In this document: positions 1 through 5,285 of the stretch, piece by piece
Position numbering within the stretch: position 1 is the first letter of the stretch
Layout: each line of letters starts with the position of its first letter
Assembly (NCBI GenBank): GCA_030612185.1
Contig: JAUWOI010000283.1
Coordinates: 1-6,124, forward strand
DNA length: 6,124 nt
From: Anaerolineae bacterium
GTDB lineage: Bacteria > Chloroflexota > Anaerolineae > B4-G1
Direction of reading: 5' to 3'
Position numbers and translations under genes: made by a program
The notes under the pieces: generated by a model
What the model saw: only the letters and a program-made list of their open reading frames with translations
Told to the model about the DNA's origin: nothing
Database searches by the model: none

Positions 1-578
1 TCGAGGGAGAGGGCAACGTCGCTTACCTCCAGATGGCTTTTCGCGCCCCCACAGTCCACGGGCCTGACTTCTTCGCCCTGACCGCGCTCGACGCCGCTCT
101 CACCGGGGCCAGCGGAATGCCCTTCTTCGGCGGCGGCCTGACTAACAAGAGCAGCCGCCTCTACAAAGCGTTGGTGACGACAGAACTGGCGGCAGGCATA
201 TCCGGTTCTCTGCCCCCAACTGTCGCCCCCGTTGTCTACAGTCTCTCAGCCGTCGTGCGTGCTGGCCGTACTCCGGCAGAGGTAGAAGAAGCCCTGGATG
301 CGGAACTGGCACGTGTGTCTGCCGAGCCAGTTACGCCGGAGGAACTGGCCAAGGCGATCAAACAGGCCAAGGCACAGTTTGCCTACTCCAGCGAATCTGT
401 CACCGCACAGGCGCTGTGGATGGGCTTCAGCGAGGTTTTCGCCGACTATACCTGGTTTGAGAACTACATCGCCAACCTCAGTGCAGTCACCGTCGATGAC
501 GTGCAGCGTGTGGCACAGAAGTATCTCAAGCAGTCGAACCGCACGGTCGGATGGTATGTACCCCAGAGTAATGCGTAA
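1..578 (+). CDS. M16 family peptidase-like protein, C-terminal part (5' end outside window)
   Basis: The reading frame is open from the first full codon at position 3 to TAA at 576-578, so the Met at 33 is internal. About 191 residues are visible, which fits the C-terminal half of a 420-450 residue M16B zinc peptidase. Family hallmarks are the stretch NKSSRLYKAL, the helix around EEVEEALDAEL, and the closing pattern TVDDVQRVAQKYL...NRTVGWYVP. The Arg/Tyr pair usual in this domain (as in LREKRGLAY) is replaced: Val at 174-176 stands for Arg and Gly at 195-197 for Tyr. In heterodimeric M16 enzymes such as mitochondrial processing peptidase, one subunit carries the HxxEH zinc site and the other supplies complementary residues. 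I infer that this is the zinc-bearing partner of the next gene, but its HxxEH region is outside the window. It probably acts on peptides in the cytoplasm or periphery. No signal peptide can be judged. Confidence 0.85.
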   Translation, partial: EGEGNVAYLQMAFRAPTVHGPDFFALTALDAALTGASGMPFFGGGLTNKSSRLYKALVTTELAAGISGSLPPTVAPVVYSLSAVVRAGRTPAEVEEALDAELARVSAEPVTPEELAKAIKQAKAQFAYSSESVTAQALWMGFSEVFADYTWFENYIANLSAVTVDDVQRVAQKYLKQSNRTVGWYVPQSNA

Positions 579-586
579 TCCGTAAA

Positions 587-607
587 CACGCAACACGTTT
601 CACGTTT
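587..607. repeat. Degenerate heptamer repeat, three units of CACGNNN
   Basis: Three adjacent 7-mers read CACGCAA (587-593), CACGTTT (594-600) and CACGTTT (601-607). They fill most of the 46-base gap between the two M16 genes and stop eight bases before the ribosome binding site. The phasing is exact. The length is too short to assign a function; it may be a remnant of a dispersed intergenic repeat. Confidence 0.5.
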
Positions 608-614
608 CATGCAT

Positions 615-620
615 AAGGAG
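615..620 (+). promoter_or_regulatory. Ribosome binding site of the second M16 gene
   Basis: AAGGAG lies four bases before the ATG at 625. It fixes that start and shows that the second M16 gene is translated independently of the first. Confidence 0.7.
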
Positions 621-624
621 TTCT

Positions 625-1890
625 ATGTCTATCCCCGGACCCAATGACATCACACGCCATGAGTTATCCAACGGCATCATAGTATTGGTGCGCGAGAACC
701 ACAGCAGCCCCTCTGTCGTCGTAAGCGGCTATCTGCGTGTGGGAGCCTACGACGAACGGCCAGAACAGGCTGGCCTGGCCACCTTCACCGCCAACGCTCT
801 GATGCGCGGCACCACGCATCGCACTTTCGAGCAAATCTACGAGCAGTTGGAATCGGTCGGCGCCAGCGTTGGCGTCGGCGGCAGCACACACACCACCGGC
901 TTTGGCGCCAAGAGCCTGGTCGAAGACCTCCCGCTGGCGCTCGACGTTCTCGCCGACGCACTACTCCATCCCATCTTCCCTCGTGATGAGATCGAGAAAC
1001 TGCGCGGCGAGATTCTCACCGACCTGGAGGAACGCACACACGACACCCGGCGTTTGGCCGATCTTACCTTCCACGATCTGGCCTACCCCAAAGAACATCC
1101 CTACGCTCGCAGCCTTATCGGCTACACCGAGACAGTTAACATGCTCAGCCGCGATGACCTGGCCGGGTTCTACGCCAGCGGTTACGGCCCGCAAGGGATG
1201 GTCATCGTCGTGGTGGGTGCGGTGGAGACTAGCGACGCGCTGGCACAGATCAAGGCTGCCTTTGGCGATTGGGAAAACCACACCTACGAGCGCGCCCCAC
1301 TCCCCGACGTTCCCCACATCGCCGAGATCCGCGAGCGCACCGTCATCATTCCCGGCAAGGCGCAATCGGACGTCGTCCTGGGCTGTCCCGGCCCCGCTCG
1401 CGCCGCGCCGGACTTCTTGGATGCAGTCGTGTGCAACACCATCCTGGGTGTTTTCGGATTGATGGGCCGCCTGGGGGAAAAGGTACGCGACGAGCAAGGA
1501 TTGGCCTACTATTCATTTAGCCGCGTGGCGGGCGGCCCTGGCCCCGGCCCCTGGTACGTCATCGCAGGCGTCAACCCAGCCAACGTCGAAAAGGCCATCG
1601 TCAGCATCCGCGCCGAGATTCGCCGCATCTGCGAAGAACCTGTGGATGAGAAGGAATTGGACGACAACAAGGCATTCATCACTGGCAGCCTGCCCCTGCG
1701 GTTGGAGACCAACGAGGGAGTGACACAAACCATCCTCAATATGGAGCATTATGGTCTGGGCCTGGACTACCTGCAGCGGTATGCGGGCCTGATCAACGAG
1801 ATTACCGCCGAGCGGGTACAGGCCGTCGCGCAACGCTGGCTCGACCCCGATGCGTATGCCCTCGCTATCGCCGGGCCACCGGCAACGTGA
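625..1890 (+). CDS. M16 family peptidase-like protein, non-catalytic subunit type
   Basis: This complete 421-residue protein has the size of an M16B peptidase and the two-lobe layout. The N-terminal lobe opens with HELSNGIIVLVREN (about 12-25), and the C-terminal lobe begins near residue 235. Where active enzymes read GLAHFLEH, this protein reads GLATFTAN (50-57), so both zinc His and the catalytic Glu are replaced by Thr53, Asn57 and Ala56. The C-terminal Arg/Tyr substrate-binding pair is intact as R288 and Y295 in VRDEQGLAYY. It is followed by a Gly/Pro-rich loop, GGPGPGPW (303-310). It is therefore probably a non-catalytic partner that forms an M16 heterodimer with the upstream gene, which shows the opposite defect in its Arg/Tyr pair. 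The start is supported by AAGGAG four bases upstream. There is no signal peptide or membrane segment. The native substrate cannot be told from sequence. Confidence 0.88.
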   Translation: MSIPGPNDITRHELSNGIIVLVRENHSSPSVVVSGYLRVGAYDERPEQAGLATFTANALMRGTTHRTFEQIYEQLESVGASVGVGGSTHTTGFGAKSLVEDLPLALDVLADALLHPIFPRDEIEKLRGEILTDLEERTHDTRRLADLTFHDLAYPKEHPYARSLIGYTETVNMLSRDDLAGFYASGYGPQGMVIVVVGAVETSDALAQIKAAFGDWENHTYERAPLPDVPHIAEIRERTVIIPGKAQSDVVLGCPGPARAAPDFLDAVVCNTILGVFGLMGRLGEKVRDEQGLAYYSFSRVAGGPGPGPWYVIAGVNPANVEKAIVSIRAEIRRICEEPVDEKELDDNKAFITGSLPLRLETNEGVTQTILNMEHYGLGLDYLQRYAGLINEITAERVQAVAQRWLDPDAYALAIAGPPAT

Positions 1891-1919
1891 GGCCAATCCA
1901 CATCATCAATAGAACTCCT

Positions 1920-2294
1920 ATGCTCACCGTCGGTGTTGATTTGATCGAAATCGCCCGCGTCGAGCGGATACTGACGCACTACGGCGATCGTTTCTTAGAA
2001 CGCGTCTTCACCCCAGCCGAGATTCTGTACTGCCGGGCCCGTCCAGCGGAACTCGCGGCCCGCTTCGCCGCCAAGGAGGCCGTCGCCAAAGCGTTGGGCG
2101 TGGGCATGCGGATGATAGCGCGCGATGGCATCAACTGGCAAGATGCGGAGATTATTGGCGACGCAAGGGGCAAGCCACTCATCCGCCTCTATGGTCGCGC
2201 CGCCGAGCGCGCTGAGCAACTTGACCTCACCGAGTGGGCCGTCAGCCTCTCCCACACCCGCGAACACGCCATCGCCTTTGTGGTGGCACAGTAG
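1920..2294 (+). CDS. acpS: Holo-[acyl-carrier-protein] synthase
   Basis: AcpS transfers 4'-phosphopantetheine from coenzyme A to a serine of apo-acyl carrier protein, activating it for fatty acid synthesis in the cytoplasm. From ATG 1920 the protein has 124 residues, the usual AcpS length, and begins MLTVGVDLIEIARVERI as the family does. D7 is the expected magnesium ligand. RFAAKEAVAKALG (48-60) contains the second acidic ligand, E53. The end SHTREHAIAFVVAQ matches the conserved C-terminus. A longer version from GTG 1887 would overlap the preceding stop as GTGA and add 11 residues (MRPIHIINRTP) that the family lacks. Neither start has a clear Shine-Dalgarno sequence. The 29-base gap suggests co-transcription with the M16 pair and perhaps translational coupling. 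Confidence 0.93.
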   Translation: MLTVGVDLIEIARVERILTHYGDRFLERVFTPAEILYCRARPAELAARFAAKEAVAKALGVGMRMIARDGINWQDAEIIGDARGKPLIRLYGRAAERAEQLDLTEWAVSLSHTREHAIAFVVAQ

Positions 2295-2316
2295 GCCAAT
2301 AGAGTCAGCCTATCCC

Positions 2317-2340
2317 CCGTCTGAACGGAAGCGTTTTTTT
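2317..2340 (+). terminator. Possible weak intrinsic terminator after acpS
   Basis: A short stem CCGT (2317-2320), loop CTGA and ACGG (2325-2328) is followed by AAGCG and seven T (2334-2340). The stem has only four pairs and is five bases from the T-run, so it is a poor terminator by itself. The T-run also overlaps the -35 region of the trpS promoter. Confidence 0.25.
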
Positions 2341-2367
2341 GTTCTGCGTCCGTTTCTGTGGTATACT
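2339..2367 (+). promoter_or_regulatory. Sigma-70-type promoter of trpS with extended -10
   Basis: A -35-like TTGTTC (2339-2344) is separated by 17 bases from TATACT (2362-2367), which is preceded by TGG to give an extended -10, TGnTATACT. Transcription would start near 2374 and leave a leader of about 37 bases before the trpS ATG. That is too short for a T-box riboswitch. It is the best promoter in the window and implies that trpS is transcribed separately from the acpS unit. Confidence 0.6.
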
Positions 2368-2392
2368 ATTCGACGCAAAGTGAAAGCAATAT

Positions 2393-2398
2393 GGAGGG
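2393..2398 (+). promoter_or_regulatory. Ribosome binding site of trpS
   Basis: GGAGGG lies 12 bases before ATG 2411. The spacing is somewhat long, but this is the only purine-rich match, and the ATG gives the expected N-terminus. Confidence 0.55.
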
Positions 2399-2410
2399 AT
2401 ATTCAATACG

Positions 2411-3397
2411 ATGAACACAAAGAAAGGCCGCGTCTTCTCTGGCGCCCGTCCCACAGGTCGCCAGCACCTGGGTAACTACCTGGGCGCCATCCGCAACTAC
2501 GTCGCCCTGCAGGGCGACTACGACTGCGTCTACTGCATCGTAGACCTGCACGCCCTCACCACCCTCAAGGACACAGACAGGTTGCGTGACTGGACGTATG
2601 AGATGACCCTGGACTGGCTGGCCGCTGGTATGGACCCTGAACAGGGCACCACCATCTTCGTCCAATCCCACGTGCCCCAGGTAACCGAACTGCATCTCCT
2701 GTTTTCGATGGTGACCCCCCTGGGCTGGCTCACCCGGTTGCCCACGTTCAAGGATAAAGTGCGCCAGCAACCCGACGACGTCAACTACGGCCTCGTCGGC
2801 TACCCGGTGCTGATGGCCGCCGACATCACCCTCTACAAGGCGAGCGTCGTCCCTGTGGGCGTGGATCAGGCCCCCCACCTGGAGTTTACCCGCGAGATCG
2901 TGCGCCGCTTCAACCACCACTTCGGCGACGTGCTGGTCGAGCCCCAGGCCAAACACACTGACTTCCCCAAAGTTCTGGGGATTGACGGCGAGCAGAAGAT
3001 GAGCAAGTCATTGAATAATCACATTGAGATCGCCGCCACGCCAGAGGAGATCGAGCGGCGGGTGATGCAGATGGTCACCGACCCGGCCCGCCGCTACCGC
3101 ACCGACCCCGGCCATCCGGAGGTGTGCAACGTCTTCACCCTGCATAGTTTCTTCTCGCCCAACCAAGTGGCACAGATCGAGGAAGATTGTCGCGCTGCGG
3201 GCATCGGTTGCGTGGATTGTAAGCGCATCTTCGCTAAGAACCTGGCCGACTACTTTGCGCCCCTCCGCGAGCGGCGGGCGGCGCTAGCCGCAGATCCAGA
3301 TCGCGTGTGGGACATCCTGGCCGATGGGGCCCGCCGCGCCTCCGCCATCGCCGCCGAGACCATCGCCGAGGCCAAGGCCGCGGTGGGGTTGCCCTGA
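2411..3397 (+). CDS. trpS: Tryptophan--tRNA ligase
   Basis: TrpRS is a class I aminoacyl-tRNA synthetase that activates tryptophan with ATP and loads it on tRNA-Trp in the cytoplasm, normally as a homodimer. The 328-residue length is typical of bacterial TrpRS. The N-terminus reads SGARPTGRQHLGNYLGA (10-26), with the HIGH-type motif as HLGN at 19-22. VGVDQAPHLE around D152-Q153 matches the conserved segment in the nucleotide-binding fold. The KMSKS loop is exact at 196-200 and is followed by LNN. The C-terminal helical part (FAKNLADYFAPLRERRAAL) is the region that contacts the tRNA anticodon in the family. No truncation or missing catalytic residue is visible. It is preceded by its own promoter and followed by a 119-base gap, so it is probably monocistronic or the head of a loose unit. 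Confidence 0.96.
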   Translation: MNTKKGRVFSGARPTGRQHLGNYLGAIRNYVALQGDYDCVYCIVDLHALTTLKDTDRLRDWTYEMTLDWLAAGMDPEQGTTIFVQSHVPQVTELHLLFSMVTPLGWLTRLPTFKDKVRQQPDDVNYGLVGYPVLMAADITLYKASVVPVGVDQAPHLEFTREIVRRFNHHFGDVLVEPQAKHTDFPKVLGIDGEQKMSKSLNNHIEIAATPEEIERRVMQMVTDPARRYRTDPGHPEVCNVFTLHSFFSPNQVAQIEEDCRAAGIGCVDCKRIFAKNLADYFAPLRERRAALAADPDRVWDILADGARRASAIAAETIAEAKAAVGLP

Positions 3398-3410
3398 AGC
3401 AGCCAGTTTG

Positions 3411-3471
3411 CTCATAGTGACGACTTCTGTCGTCCACGGTGAGGAGCAGCGACTCAAGTCGCCATCACGAA
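3411..3471. repeat. Pair of related palindromes in inverted orientation
   Basis: Palindrome A is GACGAC-TTCT-GTCGTC (3419-3434), a perfect six-pair stem with a four-base loop. Palindrome B is GCGAC-TCAA-GTCGC (3449-3462), a perfect five-pair stem. Read on opposite strands, 3411-3432 and 3450-3471 agree at 15 of 22 positions, and five of the seven differences are transitions. One stem position is A-T in copy A and G-C in copy B, so pairing is preserved. The element fills the gap between trpS and the unknown gene. It may terminate trpS, although no T-run follows, or be a small dispersed repeat. Confidence 0.55.
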
Positions 3472-3502
3472 CCCTCAAATCTGACCTCGGTCTCAATCGA
3501 AA

Positions 3503-3510
3503 AAGGAGGG
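3503..3510 (+). promoter_or_regulatory. Strong ribosome binding site of the unknown gene
   Basis: AAGGAGGG lies six bases before ATG 3517. It decides that start over the upstream in-frame GTG at 3439. Confidence 0.85.
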
Positions 3511-3516
3511 ACTGAT

Positions 3517-4383
3517 ATGGACATAACTGTCGCCGAAGAGCAGGTTTTCCAGTTGCTCTCCACACTGGACATGGAAAAAGCACGGGAGAAAGCCTGGGAC
3601 AAGAAGACCACCGTCTTCGGCACTGGTCTGGGCGCCATCTTCTCACGCCCGAAGGCCGAGGAAGTCCAGATTACCTATAGCGAGTGCCGCTATGAGCCCT
3701 TCTGGCACGTCGCTTGCCACGTGCGCTACGTCTTCGACCGCACGCGCAGTTATAGCATCCCCGTCTCCTCTCCCGAAGTGAAGCGGGTCACTATCGAGGG
3801 GGTGGAGCACCAGGTCACAGCCAAACCGCGCCAGTTCACCACCACCGGCATCGAGCACTGCGTCGAGGAAGCCAGCACCGAGGTCGTCTTCGATGCTGTC
3901 TCCGGCCAGGAGCGGGACTGGAAGAACTACCTCCGGTTCGGCAAGGAGCCGGTTCCTGACCTGAGCCAGTTCGCACCGGAGGGAAGCATCGTCGTGCCGC
4001 CCGAGGTGCGGGCCAGCGCCGTCGTGCGCCAGGTGCTTAGCTCAATACTGCGCCCCATCCAGGCCGACACGATCCACGAGGAGCGGGTGGACGTCCAGAC
4101 GGTGAACCTGTACTTCAGGCCCGTCTACGCCTTTGAGTACCGGTGGCAACCGAAGGACAAGACGGCCGTAGCAGAGTTTGACGGGCTGACGGGAGAGATG
4201 AGCACTGGAGGCGTCACCCTCCGCCAACAGATCAAAAGCGTGCTGACCCCAGAACTGCTTCTCGACGTCGGTGTGGACGCGGTGGATCTGCTGGTGCCCG
4301 GCGGCGGTATAGCCATTAAACTGGTCAAGGCCGTGGTTGACCGCCGGAGTGGCGGCGCGAGCCAGGACAAGCCGCGCGGTTGA
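3517..4383 (+). CDS. Conserved-looking protein of unknown function with two similar halves
   Basis: I do not recognise this 288-residue protein. The start at 3517 is set by AAGGAGGG six bases upstream; a GTG at 3439 would add 26 low-complexity residues encoded in the palindrome region. There is no signal peptide and no clear membrane helix, though 251-273 (ending LLVPGGGIAIKLVKAVV) is hydrophobic with a Gly-rich turn. Two segments resemble each other. One has YEPFWHV (59-65) with VVFDAVSGQE (123-132), and the other has FRPVYAFEY (200-208) with VAEFDGLTGEM (218-228). The second reads like a PepSY-type beta pair ending in D..TGE. The first half holds Cys57, His64, Cys67, His68, His114 and Cys115, a possible metal site that is unproven. 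The next gene starts 30 bases downstream with no terminator, suggesting co-transcription with the mazG-like gene and dtd. Its function is not assigned. Confidence 0.8.
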   Translation: MDITVAEEQVFQLLSTLDMEKAREKAWDKKTTVFGTGLGAIFSRPKAEEVQITYSECRYEPFWHVACHVRYVFDRTRSYSIPVSSPEVKRVTIEGVEHQVTAKPRQFTTTGIEHCVEEASTEVVFDAVSGQERDWKNYLRFGKEPVPDLSQFAPEGSIVVPPEVRASAVVRQVLSSILRPIQADTIHEERVDVQTVNLYFRPVYAFEYRWQPKDKTAVAEFDGLTGEMSTGGVTLRQQIKSVLTPELLLDVGVDAVDLLVPGGGIAIKLVKAVVDRRSGGASQDKPRG

Positions 4384-4413
4384 CCTCTTGATTTCCCCTG
4401 GGTGAAGCAAAAG

Positions 4414-4797
4414 ATGATGGACAACGATACCACCGTCGCCGACCTGCGCCAGTGCATAGCCGAATTCGTGGCCGCCCGTGACTGGGAACAGTTCCACACC
4501 CCTAGAAACCTGAGCGTGGCCATCGCCGTCGAGGCTGCCGAACTGATGGAGCACTTCCAATGGCTCACCAACGAGCAGGCAGCCGCCGCCGTGCAGGACG
4601 AAGCGAAGCGCGCCGCCGTGGCCGACGAACTGGCGGACGTGCTCATCTACGGGCTGAGCCTGGCAAACGCATTGGACATAGACGTGAGCACAGCGGTGAT
4701 GGGCAAGTTGGAGCGCAATGAGCAACGCTTCCCCACCGAAGAGTGGCGGGGACGCGCACGAGGAGTTGGAGATGCGGGCAGCCGTACAGCGGGTTAG
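4414..4797 (+). CDS. MazG-like nucleotide pyrophosphohydrolase
   Basis: The all-alpha NTP pyrophosphatase family hydrolyses (d)NTPs, often non-canonical ones or dCTP, to monophosphate and pyrophosphate using Mg2+. The signature [23 protein letters not shown] (22-44) is typical of the small MazG-like/DCTPP1-type branch. The metal-binding EXXE is E40-E43 and the partner EXXD is E72-D75 (ELAD), 28 residues apart. [16 protein letters not shown] (98-113) matches the family's closing motif. From ATG 4414 the length is 127 residues. GGTGA (4401-4405) lies eight bases before this ATG and can pair with 16S rRNA. GTG 4402 and ATG 4417 are alternatives. The last residues ([10 protein letters not shown]) are non-family sequence read through the dtd ribosome binding site and start, because the two genes overlap by 26 bases. 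The exact nucleotide substrate cannot be predicted. Confidence 0.88.
   Translation: MMDNDTTVADLRQCIAEFVAARDWEQFHTPRNLSVAIAVEAAELMEHFQWLTNEQAAAAVQDEAKRAAVADELADVLIYGLSLANALDIDVSTAVMGKLERNEQRFPTEEWRGRARGVGDAGSRTAG
4761..4765 (+). promoter_or_regulatory. Ribosome binding site of dtd
   Basis: AGGAG lies six bases before ATG 4772, inside the mazG-like coding region. It supports 4772 over the upstream in-frame ATG at 4718. Confidence 0.75.
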
Positions 4798-5209
4798 CCA
4801 GGCTTCAGTGAGCGTCGGGGGTGAGGTCGTCGGCGACATCGGACGAGGTGTGGTCGTGCTCGTAGGTGTCACCCACGGCGACACTGAAGAACAAGCCAAG
4901 TGGCTAGCACGCAAGATCGCCGGCCTGCGCATCTTCGAGGACAACGAAGGCAAGATGAACGCCGGCCTGCTCGATGCGGATGGAGCCGCGCTGGTCATAT
5001 CCCAGTTTACGCTCTACGCCGACTGCCGTAAGGGTCGCCGCCCCAGTTTCACCAACGCCGCCATGCCAGAGGTAGCCGAACCGCTGGTGGAGCACTTCGC
5101 CCAGACGCTACGGGCCCACGGCGTGCCCGTCCAGACCGGCGTCTTCGGCGCACATATGCTGGTGGAAATCCACAACGACGGCCCCGTGACTATTCTGCTG
5201 GAGCGGTAG
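4772..5209 (+). CDS. dtd: D-aminoacyl-tRNA deacylase
   Basis: DTD hydrolyses D-aminoacyl-tRNA (classically D-Tyr, also D-Trp and others) and glycyl-tRNA-Ala, freeing tRNA and keeping D-amino acids out of protein. It acts as a cytoplasmic homodimer. The 145-residue length is the family standard. The start [15 protein letters not shown] is typical, whereas a start at 4718 would add 18 residues foreign to the family. Both active-site motifs are intact: SQFTLYAD at 77-84, including T80, and NDGPVT at 135-140 with the Gly-cisPro pair G137-P138. These numbers agree with what I recall for the E. coli enzyme. GRRPSF (88-93) is also conserved. The first 26 bases overlap the mazG-like gene, so translation is probably coupled. 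Its nearness to trpS fits a shared tRNA-fidelity theme, but that is inference. Confidence 0.96.
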   Translation: MRAAVQRVSQASVSVGGEVVGDIGRGVVVLVGVTHGDTEEQAKWLARKIAGLRIFEDNEGKMNAGLLDADGAALVISQFTLYADCRKGRRPSFTNAAMPEVAEPLVEHFAQTLRAHGVPVQTGVFGAHMLVEIHNDGPVTILLER

Positions 5210-5223
5210 CACGGCGGCAGTGG

Positions 5224-5243
5224 GACAGCCTTTCCAGGTTGTC
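5224..5243 (+). terminator. Stable hairpin after dtd, no U-tract
   Basis: GACAGCCT (5224-5231), loop TTCC and AGGTTGTC (5236-5243) form an eight-pair stem with one G-U pair. It begins 15 bases after the dtd stop. It is followed by GGGCGGGCTC rather than a T-run, so it is not a classical intrinsic terminator. It could protect the 3' end, pause polymerase or reduce read-through into the next gene. Confidence 0.45.
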
Positions 5244-5274
5244 GGGCGGGCTCAAGAGCATATCTCACTGCGAT

Positions 5275-5279
5275 AGGAG
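5275..5279 (+). promoter_or_regulatory. Ribosome binding site of the GNAT-like gene
   Basis: AGGAG lies six bases before ATG 5286 and fixes the start of a gene whose end is outside the window. Confidence 0.75.
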
Positions 5280-5285
5280 CGGAAC

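Noticed and set aside
869..1462. Plus-strand frame of 197 codons inside the second M16 gene
   Set aside because: It is an out-of-frame shadow with low-complexity Ser/Pro/Arg/Trp composition, overlapped entirely by a well-supported gene.
1534..1553. Gly/Pro-coding GC-rich run in the second M16 gene as a sequence repeat
   Set aside because: It codes a short GGPGPGPW loop in a plausible place after the Arg/Tyr pair and has no true repeat unit.
1890..2300. AGGCCAAT occurring just after both the M16 stop (1890-1897) and the acpS stop (2293-2300)
   Set aside because: Eight shared bases without clear extension are too little to claim a repeat.
2368..2410. T-box or leader-peptide attenuator for trpS
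   Set aside because: The leader from the likely start site is only about 37 bases, with no room for T-box stems and no short frame with tryptophan codons.
3439..3516. Upstream GTG start for the unknown gene
   Set aside because: It would add 26 Ser/Arg-rich residues coded by the palindromic region and has no good ribosome binding site, while ATG 3517 has AAGGAGGG at ideal spacing.
4718..4771. Upstream ATG start for dtd
   Set aside because: The added 18 residues do not belong to the DTD family, and ATG 4772 has its own AGGAG and the standard MRA.VQRV beginning.
4042..4998. Long minus-strand open frame (318 codons) across the unknown gene, the mazG-like gene and dtd
   Set aside because: It lies opposite three genes with clear family motifs or a strong ribosome binding site, is rich in Ser/Pro/Arg and His/Gly typical of antisense of GC-rich coding sequence, and has no recognisable domain.
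5239..5266. Possible promoter for the GNAT-like gene (TTGTCG and TATCTC)
   Set aside because: The -10 matches the consensus at only three positions and the -35 overlaps the hairpin, so it is not above chance.
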